Positions 1 through 10,942 of a stretch of 64,000 nucleotides of DNA are shown here, in pieces (the stretch's first letter is position 1; every line of letters starts with the position of its first letter). The notes under the pieces are model-generated. The model made no database searches, was not told the origin of the DNA, and saw only the letters and a list, made by a program, of their open reading frames with translations. The stretch lies in NCBI GenBank assembly GCA_033782935.1, contig JAWQEG010001378.1:223501-287500 (forward strand), given 5' to 3'. The stretch comes from Petrolisthes cinctipes. Taxonomy: Eukaryota; Arthropoda; Malacostraca; Decapoda; Porcellanidae. The translations under genes and the position numbers were made by a program.

Positions 1-116
1 TCCACATGCTCCTCTCAAGTAACTCATTTCCACAGCAACTATTCTAGACTGGTGCGCCCTACTCCATGTCCATGTCTCCGACGCATATGTCAGTGTTGGC
101 AGGATTATACTATTTC
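1..116 (-). mobile_element. LINE A, distal 3' part separated by a nested insertion
   Basis: Read on the minus strand, this segment matches the second LINE A copy at about 46085-46190, covering the region encoding RNSIIL..LTYASETWT and the following SYLRGACG motif. It continues LINE A after the interruption by LINE B at 117-690. The join is clean: LINE A sequence stops at GGGGACT (about 691) and resumes at GAAATAG (116), with about 2 bases missing and no target duplication. The element runs off the left edge of the window. Confidence 0.85.
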
Positions 117-690
117 GTATTATTATTATTATTATTAAAATAGACCAGAGACACAAAGCTGGGAGAGAATGCAAGCATTCTATCAATCCGAGGACCCCAG
201 CCCCATGAATCCAACCTGAAGAAAAGAAGACAACTTAGAGAAAAAAAAAGATGAGCAGTTAGCTTAATAAAAACATATTAGCCCTACTCTTGAAGCCAGC
301 CAGTCCTACACCATCAAAGACAGATTCACCAAGGCCATTCCACAGAGACACCGACCTAGGGACAAACTATCGACTGTACTGACAGGTTCTACAGCGCGGC
401 AATACGTAAGCATACATATGGGAGTCCAATGCACCACGAGTGACACGAGCTGGAACATACAGAGGTGGCAGAGACGAGTTAAGAGGATGCAGCACATTAC
501 TTCTGATAATCTGATCTTTAAGAAAAAGCACAATGATGCAACAGAACGACATTGACTCAGATTACAATCAAGTAAACCGCCGGTAAGAAAATTAGCATTG
601 GAAACAATCCTATCCAGCAACTTGAGATGGCAATCAGCTGCTGAACACCACACTGGAGAACAGTATTCCAACAGAGGCAACACAAAGGAG
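117..690 (-). mobile_element. LINE B 3' tail (CR1/L2-like), inserted in LINE A
   Basis: Minus-strand frames encode the C-terminal tail of a non-LTR reverse transcriptase, including LPLLEYCSPVWCS, SSLPPLYVPARVTRGALDS and SVSLWNGLGESVFDG in shifting frames. Such tails after the RT fingers and thumb are typical of CR1, L2 and Jockey-group elements. It ends in an (AAT)n microsatellite tail (118-137 on +). No RT catalytic motif is present. A second copy at 39354-39917 begins at the same internal base, so the family may move as a short unit. The reading frame is broken, so it is non-coding today. The clade is my best guess. Confidence 0.8.
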
Positions 691-1494
691 TCCCCTTTTC
701 ACTTCCATACTCACACTTCTACCCTCCATAATCCTCCCCAGTGATCCTATGACCTGTCTACCCTTCACTGCTCTCTCCCTAATTTCTCCTTCCATACTTC
801 CATGTTTACACATAACTGTACCCAGGTACTTAAACTCCTTCACTTCCTCCATCCTCTCACCCCTCAGAGTTATCTCACACTTCGTCCCAGTTGGTACAGC
901 CACTCTGTAAGGTGTAGCAAAGTCAATCACTTCAGTTTCTGCTCTTTCAAATACCATCACTTTACTTTTACCCACATTCACCTTCAGTTTCCTTCGTTTA
1001 CACACAGACTGAAATTCGTCCACCACTCTCTGTAAATTCCTTTCACTCTCAGCCATCAGCACAGTGTCATCAGCAAACAAACTTGCCACCAGGGACCAGT
1101 TTGCTTCATTCAGCCTCAACTTCACCCCCAGACCATTCACTTTGGCTTTCACCTCTCTCATACAACCATCCATATATATATTGAACAACCATGGTGACAT
1201 AACACACCTCTGTCTCAGCCCTACACTAATATTAAAACTCTCACTTAGATCACCCTCTACCAATACACATGCTTTTGCATCTGCATAAAAAGCCTCAATG
1301 CCTTGCAGCAAAGGCCCCCCAACACCATAAATTCTCAACACCTCTGTCATAGCTTTCCTATCAACTCTATCGTATGCCTTCTCCAAGTCCATGAAGGCAG
1401 CATACAACTTCTTACCCTTCCCAATATATTTCTCCACTATTGATTTTAATGCAAATATTTGGTCCACACATCCTATACCCTTTCTGAACCCTCC
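691..1494 (-). pseudogene. LINE A reverse transcriptase, second half (broken)
   Basis: This is the palm part of a non-LTR reverse transcriptase. Visible motifs are MDLEKAYDRVDR (first catalytic Asp), GLRQRCVMSPWLFNIYMDG and LFADDTVLM (the catalytic ADD pair), then the thumb with VKEFKYLGTVMCKHG. It is in the same frame as the EN-RT ORF 1495-3316 and is separated from it by a single TAG at 1495-1497. By comparison with the usual QGGFRKG motif, that TAG is probably a CAG-to-TAG change. The invariant QGC motif reads QRC, a further sign of decay. The frame is cut at about 691 by the LINE B insertion, and the 3' remainder lies at 1-116. Confidence 0.85.
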
Positions 1495-3316
1495 CTACTC
1501 CTCACTAATTTTATTCCCTGTTACTTCAACCAGTCTTTCAGTAAGAACCTTCCCGTAAACCTTCCCCGGTACACTAAGAAGGCTTATTCCCCTATAGCTA
1601 CCACACTCATCCTTACTCCCCTTCCCCTTATACAGAGGTACAATTATGGCTCTCCTCCAATCCTCTGGCACCTCTCCCTGCCTCCAGGCCAATGTACATA
1701 TAAGCAACATCCACTCCACCACTACCTCCCCCCCACACTTTAACATTTCAGCAGTTATACCATCTACCCCCGGTGCCTTTCCCATCTTCAACTTTCCTAT
1801 TGCTTTCCTAATCTCTTCCCTTCCTAATTCTCCCTGTACATCCTGTCGTCTACCACCTGCCTCCATCCCCATGCATGTCACCACCGCCTCCCCTCCCGTC
1901 CCCTCATTCATCAACCGATCAAAATGCCTCTTCCACACTTCTTTCACTTCCTTACTTCTACTCACAGTAACTCCATCCTCTCTCTTCATTCTCACACTAC
2001 CAGACTTTCCTTCTCCTCTTTCTCTTTTCACCTCCTTCCAGAATAATTTCTTGTTCTCTTTAAACTTTTCACTCAGCTTCATACCAAACTCCTCATCCAC
2101 TCTCCTTTTACTCTCACTCACCATCCTTTTCACTTGTCTCTTACACACATTATATTCTCTTTTCCATCTCTCTCTCACTTCTTCCGGCACATTCCTCTGT
2201 AATGTTCTCCTATATGCCTTCCTCTTCTCCTCTACGGCATCTTTCACTTCTTCTGTCCACCAAGCACTCCCTTTCTTGCCCCTCTTCTGTGTCTTATATC
2301 CTACTACCTCTGCTCCTGTCCTCAATACTATCATCTTAAACATTTCATACACCGCATTCACTCCCACTTTCTCCCCTATCCCCATCCTTACATCCCCCAG
2401 CACCTCACCCACCCTCCTCTTATATTCCTCCTTATACTCTTCTACATCTAATTTCCCACTAGCCACCTCCCTCTTATTCCTCACCCCTTCATCCCTCCTA
2501 CCATACTCCCACTTAACCCTAACCTTCATCCTCACCAACACCGCAAAATGGTCGGAGCAATGGACCATTCCTCTCACCACTTTTGCGTCATACACATCCT
2601 TCCTCAACCTTTCATCCACTGCCACATAATCAATCAAACTCTTTTGCTCTCCTCTCTCATCCCTTCTCTTCCATGTATACCTGTGGATCATCTTGTGCTG
2701 AAAGAAGGTGTTCGCCAAGAACAACCCCCTCTCAGCACAGACATCCACTAGGTACTCACCATTCTCATTTGTTCCCTTTACACCCCATTTACCCACAATA
2801 TTCCCCACTTCCTCACCTCCCACCTTTCCATTCATGTCTCCCATCATCACTACTCTCCTTCTATTATCAATTCCTCTCAGACATGTATTCAACTCCTCCC
2901 AAAACACTCTCATCTTCTCTCTCCCCGTCTTACTCTTTTCATTCACTGGTGCATAAGCACACACCCACGCATACTTTACCATCCCAATCTTTCCAGTCAT
3001 CCATACTATTCTTGATCCATTCCACCCATGTCCATCCACTCCCTTCCACACCCACGGAGACACCAACAGCGCACACCCTTCCTTCCCTCTTCCTTTACTC
3101 TTTTCATTCATGCCCGTCCATACTACTCCTCCCTCCATTCCCTGCCACAGTCCATTCTCCCTTCCTTCCTGACACTTAACCACTCCACATCCTTTTACGT
3201 GTATCTCCGTCACTCCCATCACATCCACTCTTCCTTTCTTGAAACATTCTACAATCTCTCGCCTCTTAGTCACATCCGTCATCCCGGCCATTCACATTCA
3301 CAGTTGCTACTCTCAT
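1495..3316 (-). pseudogene. LINE A endonuclease and start of reverse transcriptase
   Basis: About 600 residues are open. An apurinic-like endonuclease comes first: MMGDMNGKVGG, then SLIDYVAVDERL and CSDHFAVL, the canonical GDMN, D and SDH motifs. A basic charged linker follows, then APGVDGITAEML, WRRAIIVPLYKGKGS and YRGISLLSVPGK, which open the reverse transcriptase. The open frame begins at MAGMTDVTKR (3291). The true start is probably ATG at 3316, MRVATVNVNG, which holds the first endonuclease motif but lies in another frame, implying a small indel near 3285-3290. The ORF ends at the TAG at 1495-1497. The layout suggests the RTE/I-like group; the clade is not certain. Long plus-strand ORFs here are antisense shadows. 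Confidence 0.85.
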
Positions 3317-3371
3317 ACAATCCCTCTTCCCTACTCCTTCTACAGGGCAACCCGGAGACTCCCCCCCGCTA

Positions 3372-4525
3372 ATATTGTATATGTTAAAAATTCTACAGTT
3401 TCAATGATGAAAACAGTAGGATACAGATACTGTAATTAGTAGTAACATAACCTAAAAGATAGGAGTGTTAAGGAGAGAAAGAAAAAGGCAGAACATGAGG
3501 GAAAATAGAATTAAATCATCGTTAATATTACATCAATATTGAATGCTGTAACAAAAATTACCAGTATTCATAAAATGTGTAAACTGTAGGTATTGTCTTT
3601 TAGGGTTGTGATGGTGCTAAGGTGAGAAGAGAATCCTTCTCAGTAAGACAAAAGCAAATCATGAAGATCAGTTGTACTGTGCAAAATAACACTACATCGT
3701 TCTATACTATTTTCTCTATAAATGCAGAAGTAAGAAGATTAATGACTACTGTACAGTATTAAGAAATTCAGCACAACAGAGCTACCAAGACTGCTTTAAA
3801 CACCCAATGTGTGATGTGACAATTACACTGTGAAATCAAATACATTGGTGGTATCAGGATTACCTGCATATATGTTCTAAATAAATTCAGGCATGTATGT
3901 AAAGAAATGTTGCTAAATAATGTGCTTAACAAAAAACTAATATGTTCCTGAGCGAATGTAGCAATGAGATATTCAAACATTTGTAGCTCTGCACAAAGGG
4001 CACGGTATTGAAGGGGGAAGAGGGAGAGGTAAGGCACCAGTGTTTGGATTGATACATTAGCTTGGGCTTGGACAATACTGTACTGTACTCAGTTTTCACT
4101 TTTATCATCCTGTAACTAATCATTGGTTCCTATTTCTACATTTCTGTAAACAATTAGGTGGATTTGTTTTTCCAATGATAATCCACTCAACAAGTTTGTC
4201 AGTGCCGTTCAAAAACACCCTATATATACAGTATCCTGTATATAATTGTATTGTCTTTAGTGAAAAGCAAAACTCACAGACGACAAGGTCACAGCTGACT
4301 AAAATTGTACTGTATATATGCCAAATGGTGTATCCCGTGTTCTTAACAGGCACCAAATGGCATATCCAGATGTAAGGGTTAATTATCAAAATGTAGGCTA
4401 CTGAACGTTTCTATAAATGTATACATCTTAACAACTATAAGGCTCGGAATGATTTTTTTTTTTTCTCTCTCTCCCAGTTAAAACAAATTTCCTAAAATGT
4501 ACTTTATTTATTCCCTATATCTCAG
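3372..4525. other. No recognised gene; likely intron or upstream DNA of the reductase gene
   Basis: This is AT-rich sequence with many short TACTGTA/TACAGTA motifs. I see no conserved coding block and no clear element ends. If the reductase gene starts further left, this stretch and the LINE A/B stack lie in one of its introns. Confidence 0.4.
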
Positions 4526-7136
4526 GTACGAGCCAACATCAAAGGCAAGGAACACACTCGTTACTTCTCACCTGTCTCTCGCACCAGTGATTATGGGAAA
4601 ATAGAGTTGGTAATGAGGTTTGAGAAGCAGGGCATCATGTCAAATTACTTCAAGAATCTCAAACCAGGTAAGATTCACTACCACTTGTTTCTCATAAAAG
4701 TATATTATATACTGTATTTACAATCACCTTTACAAACAAATAATTAATAATATTCATAATCACACTTTGAAAACAAGGTAAAAATTTTACTGCTAGTACT
4801 AATATGAAGGGAGAAACTATGTTAGCACCAAGCCTGAAAGACCCTACAGAAAAAGAAGATAATGGAAGAGTTACATAGAATTACATAGAAACACAGACCA
4901 CAACAGACCTTACGGTCCACCTGAGGCGACCTGATTTGTGGGTTACTGGTCGAGAATGAGTTACTCCCCAGTGATAGTCGTAGATAAGGATAGCAAAGTA
5001 GAAGGCTCTCTCCCCACCCTCCACTCCCTCCGGCCTGGACCATACATGAAATAATGTCGGAAGTCAGAACCTTGTGGGGTTGGCAGAAATACTCCACAAG
5101 GAAATTTTATAGGAAAGGTAGAAAGTAGGTGAAATTTGGCTAACTCGCCACCTGTAATGGGCAAAATTATTCATTAGTAAACATTGTAAGTCGGGGATTA
5201 GACGCAAGACAAACATACTGTACAAAAGAGACTGGGCAAGGACAGACACAATAGCAAAACATAGGTAAGGAGAAATACAAATAAGAAAGGTTAACATATA
5301 CAGTACGGTAGCAGACAGTGATATTACACCTATGGTCTGAAGTGGATGTTATTGCTTCCACTATTTCTACCTCTTCTCAGCTTGGCTTCCTGAAAGTTGA
5401 CTTCCCTTCTACCTGACCTCTTGACCTTTCCTTGTCTCACCACGTAATGCCTCTAGAATGTATCATAGTAGAATTTATCATGAAGTGGAAAAATGGTCTG
5501 GAATGATTATTGTTTGTCAGGTCAAGCAGTAGACTTCCAGAGCCCATGTGGAGGTTTCGAGTACCAGGCTGGGGCACTGGAGCACCTGACACTATTGGCA
5601 TCGGGTGGTGGTATCACACCGAACATGCAGCTGGTCAGGGAGGTGATGGCTAACCCCAATGATCAGACTCATATTACATTGCTGTACTTCTCTGAAAATT
5701 GCAATGAAATACTCTTCAAGGAGGAGCTTGACAAGTATGAAGGTGGGTATCATGAAGTTATTTGTATGTGTGAATTGTACTATCTTTCATATACATGTAT
5801 TGTGTTTTATAAACTAGAGACGTACTGTTAAAGTGAAAGGGTAAAGCATAGATCCTTGCAAAGCTATGGAAGTATTTCATATACTGTAAGGCATTTGTAT
5901 TGTTTATACTGTTAGAATGTACTGTAATTGATATTGTACAGGTACTGAATGATGAGAATTTGTAAAGGGAATAGTGTAGAAGCTCATTAATTTTTATTGT
6001 ACTGTTCATTACACTGAACATTTACATACTGTATTCCTCAGACAAACGACTGAACATCATCCACACACTGGGTGAAGCTCCAGATAATTGGGAGGGGGAA
6101 GAAGGCTTCATTGACACCCATATGATCGACCAGTATGTGCCCAAACCCAATGGAATAAACCATAAGGTAACCTGAGGTAGCAATTATTGCTCCTTATAAA
6201 GAATGGTTGCAATTACAATTTATAATCTTTACTGTATTGTAGTATTATTCCATTATTAGAATATATTTAAGTACAGTACTCAATAGTAAAAACTACGGTA
6301 GAACAGTATCCAATTCATTAGTACATATTAAATTAAAAATTACTGTACAGTACAGTAAAGTATTAGGTTTTTAATTACAGTAAGTTCTTGTTCTTAATTC
6401 AGTACTGTACCAAATCATATAAAGTTATCATTAAAATCTACAGGCAAACCTCAAAACTCAAATCCATTTTAGGGAATAAGATAATGTTTGGAAGATAAAT
6501 TATGAAAAACATACCTCACCATTAAAAGGGAGGGAGAGGTGTGCGCAGGGCCCACTGGCTGGCCAGTTACCAAAATCACTTAGTATTTCATAGGGGGTGG
6601 GTGTGTACTGCCTTACTCTCTTCTGATAATGTCAGCTGTACTAAACTTTGAATAGAGGAGAGACAACTCAGTAATGTACATTACAGTATACCAGTTGCTC
6701 CCGACACTTGAGCAGTACTGTATATTCAAAGTACAGTATAGTATATTCAAAGTATATTAAAAAAACAGCATACACACCCTCTCCCAATCACAGCCAGAAT
6801 GTGAATGACCTATCAGGTTGCCTGTCATTAGTTAGTAATAGGTCAACAACAATCTTCAATCGCAGACCTCATTGTAGATGTGATTTCAAAACTTTATTGG
6901 GCAACTGTACAATATTGGCTAGGTTAATGCATTACATTAATCTTAATAATATGAATTCACAGATTGTGATGTGTGGTGGGCCCCAGATGATTCTCTCCTG
7001 CCTGTATTCATTGCACTCCTTGGGCTTCCCCTCTGAGAGCATCTTTGTATATGGGCAGTTTGGGACAGAGCAGGTGAAGACGGTGTATGGCAGAAAGGTG
7101 GCACTTGCTTCACACCAATGTGACAAGGTCTTATAA
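4526..7136 (+). CDS. NADH-cytochrome b5 reductase-like oxidoreductase, C-terminal exons
   Basis: Four exons read in one continuous frame: 4526-4667, 5521-5742, 6042-6166 and 6963-7136. All junctions are AG/GT and the phases agree. They encode 220 residues and end at TAA. The product would transfer electrons from NAD(P)H through FAD to a haem or other one-electron acceptor, as in cytochrome b5 reductases and nitrate reductase. Visible motifs are the FAD motif RYFSPVS (residues about 15-21, Phe where Tyr is usual), SNYFKNLKPG before the flavin-domain end, the nicotinamide-binding GGGITP (about 78-83) and CGGPQM near the C-terminus. The upstream half (start codon, any haem domain, early FAD strands) is not recognised here, so this is a partial gene. 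The tail after SIFVYGQFG is about 20 residues longer than in the standard reductase. A SINE begins about 45 bp after the stop, and no AATAAA is evident. Subfamily (CYB5R1-3, CYB5R4 or other) cannot be decided. Confidence 0.85.
4862..5160 (-). repeat. Retroelement-like fragment in a reductase intron
   Basis: Read on minus, the segment ends in a repeated ATGTAATTCT-type tail (4862-4890), preceded by CCTCAGGTGGACCGTAAGG. A short tandem tail after an unstructured body is typical of a LINE or SINE 3' end. No reverse transcriptase motif is visible. It lies wholly between the first two recognised exons of the reductase gene. Confidence 0.4.
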
Positions 7137-7181
7137 TTACAGTATATCCCTTTGCTCTGCATCATATTATTGTACAATATT

Positions 7182-7622
7182 ACAGTTTTTTTGTTTTTTT
7201 TATTCTATACTTCAACCTCGGGACTGTAGGGTGTCAGTAGCCCGTGACTCTTGCGAGGCCCCGAGATTATTGGGTGTCGCACTAGACGAGACAGTGGAGC
7301 TTCGTGGTGAAGTTGGTACCGTAGCTTCTCTTTTGCCCCACAAGATGACGACACCGTATTTATACATGTCACTATCAGGAGAGAGCAGCTACACCATCAC
7401 TCACAGCATCTTGGAATATGGTCTGGCATCTTCTATGTTGTGAGTTGACGACGATGTTGGGGATATTTTCTTGACTTGTCGGCGTAGCCAGGGTAGTTGA
7501 CTAACAGCTGGACCAATCAGATCACCTTGGAAAAATCCCAGACTTTTTCTCGTGGACTCGAACCAGGGCCCTTGCCATTCGCAGTCCGTCACTTTATCCA
7601 CTCTACCACCGCCTCCCCCATT
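7182..7622 (-). mobile_element. tRNA-derived SINE, full length
   Basis: On minus the element starts at about 7622 with GGGGAGGCGGTGGTAGAGTG. It has an A box (TGGTAGAGTGG) and, about 40 bases on, a B box (GGTTCGAGTCC), the internal RNA polymerase III promoter of a tRNA. A body of about 350 bp follows, with CATATTCCAAGATGCTGTGAG and ATGAAGCTCCACTG-like blocks, and it ends in an A-rich tail at about 7182-7205. The body and tail recur at 46589-46840 without the tRNA head. It lies just 3' of the reductase stop codon and may supply its transcript end. Confidence 0.75.
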
Positions 7623-7830
7623 TACTGAGGAAAAACAAACTTACTGTTTCTGTTATTGATGTTTTCTAATTTAGTGCTGCAACAGTTTTCAGGCAATTTA
7701 CAATTGTCATTGCTGATTTTGAATTTGTTTCCTGATCAAGGTTGTGAGGGTTCTAATTTACAGGTGTTCATTCACAATAACTGAAGATGCATTGAAAACC
7801 TTTGTTCATAGAATTTCAGTATTGTATTAC

Positions 7831-8189
7831 TATAATAGTTTATTTGTTGCGGCTTCTAGCCACTTAAATTGTATTTATTGGTTGTGGAACCAGCACAGCT
7901 GGATTGGTATAGAACCTACCCCTTGTCTAGCCCAGGCCGTTCCGGCCTCTTAGAGAGGGTATATTCCGTGAAGATCATTTTAAATCTGGCTCTGTGCTGA
8001 TATGTGAGTCACCTGGTGGTAGCATCCTGAAGTATAGCGGTGACCCGCGCTCGGCCAACCTCGGCCACTCCCATGAGAAAGACACGCAAGTAAGGGGGTT
8101 CCGCATCGGGAGGAGGGTGGGAGAATAAAAGCTGTGCTGGTTCCACAACCAATAAATACAATGCCGCAACAAATGAACTATTATTGGTA
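7831..8189. mobile_element. Foldback/MITE-like element with about 55-bp inverted ends
   Basis: The two ends are inverted copies. TTTGTTGCGGC followed by ATTGTATTTATTGGTTGTGG and AACCAGCACAGCT on the left reappears reversed at 8125-8189. The left arm has about 15 extra bases. No ORF is present and the superfamily is unknown. The motif GGAACCAGCACA(A/G)CTGG occurs once more just outside, at about 8193. Confidence 0.6.
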
Positions 8190-8392
8190 AAGTGGAACCA
8201 GCACAACTGGATTGCTATGCATGCGATGCGGAAGGTGGGAGGCTATGAGTACCCCTTAATACTACTGTAGAGGCTGGACAGGCAGGGCCCTCGGGCAGCT
8301 GCATATATATGATGTTCTACTAAGTCCCCGAACATCAAAGCCCGTCTTTAACAAGTTCAACCCAGTGAATTAACCCCAGAGTTGACAGGTGG

Positions 8393-8720
8393 AAATAAAG
8401 GCCGAGTACAGTAACAAAGTAATTTATTAATAACCCTCGCTTGTACGCTATGACATGCGTCTATAGGTATAGGTATGGACATGTACAAGTCACCATGAGG
8501 TAAACCTAAGCTGGGTGCCTGAGCTGCGCTAGGTGTGCCCCAGGCGATAATCCAGCATTATTATTCATATGACAAATCAATAGTCAGATGGGAGAATAAA
8601 AGGCCAAGTGCCGTAACAATGTAATTTATTATAGTTCCCCCACATGTACAGTTAAGCATGAATATATACAGGTATGGGTATGGGAATGTACAGAATGGAG
8701 ATGAGGTGATGAGTGAGTTA
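8393..8720. repeat. Two diverged direct repeats next to the DIRS remnant
   Basis: Segments 8393-8530 and 8588-8720 share AATAAA(A)GGCC.AGT.C.GTAACAA.GTAATTTATTA, then GTAC-rich DNA and a TAGGTATAGGTATGG/CAGGTATGGGTATGG block. They lie immediately 3' (minus strand) of the DIRS recombinase fragment. They may be part of its terminal repeats or a solo terminal repeat of another element. The assignment is open. Confidence 0.5.
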
Positions 8721-8739
8721 GTGTCACCTAGTCCGACCT

Positions 8740-9990
8740 GTACCCCTCAGCCACCCCCTCACCTTTCTCCTTTTCCTGGAGCGGCCCCTCCCCTCGGGGC
8801 GAGCGGGGGAGTGCCCATCGCCACGCAAGGGGTGTGATAGACCTGGGAGGGAGAGGTGTACCAGACCTGGAGTTGTAGAACAGATGGTCTGGGGACGCCT
8901 CCCTCGTGACCTCTAAGTAGTTTTTGAAGGCTTGGACTGGGCAGAGAGGGTGAAATCCTCCCTCCAGCTGGAAGGACCTGATCCTGAGGGGCCGATTAGG
9001 TCGCCTGCCTGCTCGTTCTTTGCTAGGAAAGTGGGAGAGGGGGAGACAGTTAGAGAGGTTAGGTTAGTATCTAAAACAGAGAAAGCTGGGTGTCGGGTCA
9101 GGGCTGCCAGCTGGGAAGCCCTGTACCCAGTAGCCAAGGCGAGCAGGAAGAGCGCCCTTTGGAGGTGGTGGCCAACTTCGAGGGGGACCCCCTCAAAGAT
9201 CAGGTAGGTGAGGATACAGTGAAGGGACCAGGCTAGTGATGAGGTACTATTTCTGCCCGAATCCCCATCCTCAAAAGGGCCAGGGGCCTCTCGGGGACCC
9301 TGATACCGAAGCCCAGGAGTAGAGGGTCAGACAGAGCATCATGATGCGCCAGTACCATCGCCGGGGCCCTGTTGGTGGAGTTGGCGAGCCATGTGAGGAA
9401 TTCCAAGACTGTATCCTCTGTGATGGTAGTGGTAGAGTGGCATCACAGGTAGTCTTAGAACCTCTTCCAGCAAGACTCGTACTGCCGCACCGAAGAAGGA
9501 CGGTGAGCCCTCAGCATCTTGCCCACTGCTTCCCTCAAGAAGCGCTCGCTGAGGAACCCCCGTAGAAACTCCAAGCGTGTAAACATAGTGACGCTTGGAG
9601 TAGTGCGGACAGAGAGCTGGACAGGCACGCCGACCCCAGATGTAGAGGGTGAGGATACCACTGGGACAGTTCCCCGAACCACGGTTGTGCTGGCCAGTAG
9701 GGGGCAATGAGAATGACCTTCCCCCTGAAGGATTGCAGATGGAGGATTGCCTGCAGGAGGACTGAGGTTGCTGGGGGGGGGGGGAAATAGGTAAACATTC
9801 CCACACCTATTCCAGTCCTCCGTGAAGGCGTCCGGGCCCCCTGCCGAGGTCCTGGCAGTAAAGGACAGGTACTGCGGCAGCTGGGTCGTGGTTCGGGAGG
9901 CGAAGAGATCCACCTCCGGTGTCCCATAGCGAAGGGAGAGTGACTCGAATACCTGAGAACGTAGGTGCCATTCCACTGACTTCCGGGGTC
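8740..9990 (-). pseudogene. DIRS-type retrotransposon remnant: RNase H end and tyrosine recombinase
   Basis: Minus-strand frames starting near 9985 read EWHLRSQVFESLS, YGTPEVDLFASR and GPDAFTEDW, the signature at the end of the RT/RNase H ORF of DIRS elements. After a linker comes LRAHRPSSVRQYESCWKRF, the N-terminal core-binding part of a DIRS tyrosine recombinase. Further frames give EFLTWLAN and LATGYRASQLAAL, where the Arg sits in the position of the first catalytic arginine, then FKNYLEVTREASPDHLF. At least two frameshifts are needed to connect these pieces. The downstream His, Arg and Tyr of the active site are not visible before about 8740, so the copy is dead and truncated at both ends. 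DIRS elements insert by recombination, not by integrase. Confidence 0.75.
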
Positions 9991-10011
9991 ACCGATTGTA
10001 ACAACAAAGGG

Positions 10012-10942
10012 ACTGTCGCTGGTATTCTTTAAAAAAAATCTTTCCTTACATATATCTTTCCCTTCTAAGGATTTTTCCTTCCCTTCATTATGCTTAAAGA
10101 ATTCCTTGGAAGGGAAGGAAAAGTTTACATGTTGGTAGCCCTGTGCCATGGAAATGATAAATGTGTGTGCGTTTGTATGACTATGAGGCAATAAACACAA
10201 ACACGCTGTGCTCAGGAGTTTTTGTTTTATGGGATTAAATGTTTTATAACATCATTGATATAATATTTGCTGTAGAAAAACTATAATAAAAGTGGTACCG
10301 TATAAATATAGTGGGGAACTTTGTTCATTTCTACTCGCCATAATTTCTTTGTTTAATGGTATATCGAGTTGTGACAAATATATCTGGACACTACAATCAT
10401 TGCTGAGACTAATGGTATAAAAAAAATTGTATATCTTGAATAGAAGAATGATAAATAATATACAAACATATACCACCACGAGCAGCATGGTGACAGAGAG
10501 GATTCTCATCATAGTGGTGTAGAGGTGGAGGGTGGAGTCAGGTGAGTATGTGGACCAATCAGGAGACACCTTACCAATGGCGTATACAACCCAGTCCAAC
10601 ACAAAATTTGAACCGAGTATGGTAGGTCTTTAGAAATTTGGAAGATGTGCCTCATTTATTTACTAAACTCTTTTTTCCTTCGGTGATATAATACTGTTGC
10701 ACGTCTTTCCAATATATTATGATGTTATAAAGAAAATATCAACAGTATGTGATAAAGTACAACAAAAGAATTATTGAAGGAATGGGGTAAATTTTTCCTT
10801 CATGTTCCGATAATATACTCAATTCAAGGGAAGGAATTTAAGGCCAGGAGAGGAAGGAAATCCTTAAGAATAGAAAATTAGTGATATAATTCTTTCCCAT
10901 GCTTTTGAAGGGAAAGAATTTTTTAAGAATACCAGCGACTGT
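10012..10942. mobile_element. Non-autonomous DNA element with inverted ends (AC(A/T)GTCGCTGGTATTC)
   Basis: The left end, ACTGTCGCTGGTATTC followed by an A-run and CTTTCC, reappears reversed at 10900-10942. Further inward, both sides carry related AAGGATTT(T)TCCTTC and TTCCTTCCCTT blocks, so the inverted ends are at least about 100 bp long. The interior (10130-10800) has no convincing ORF. No clear target duplication was found. The right end abuts, or overlaps by one base, the LTR-like element at 10942. Confidence 0.6.

Noticed and set aside
1646..3179. Long plus-strand ORFs (up to 327 codons)
   Set aside because: They are antisense to the LINE A EN-RT frame, rich in Ser/Leu/Pro from the reverse complement, and have no domain.
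3604..3621. 18-bp microexon of the reductase gene
   Set aside because: AG and GT borders alone; no support from the protein family.
9519..10200. Other ORFs over the DIRS remnant
   Set aside because: Only the minus frame with EWHL/DLFASR and HRPSSVRQY makes sense; the rest are frame shadows.
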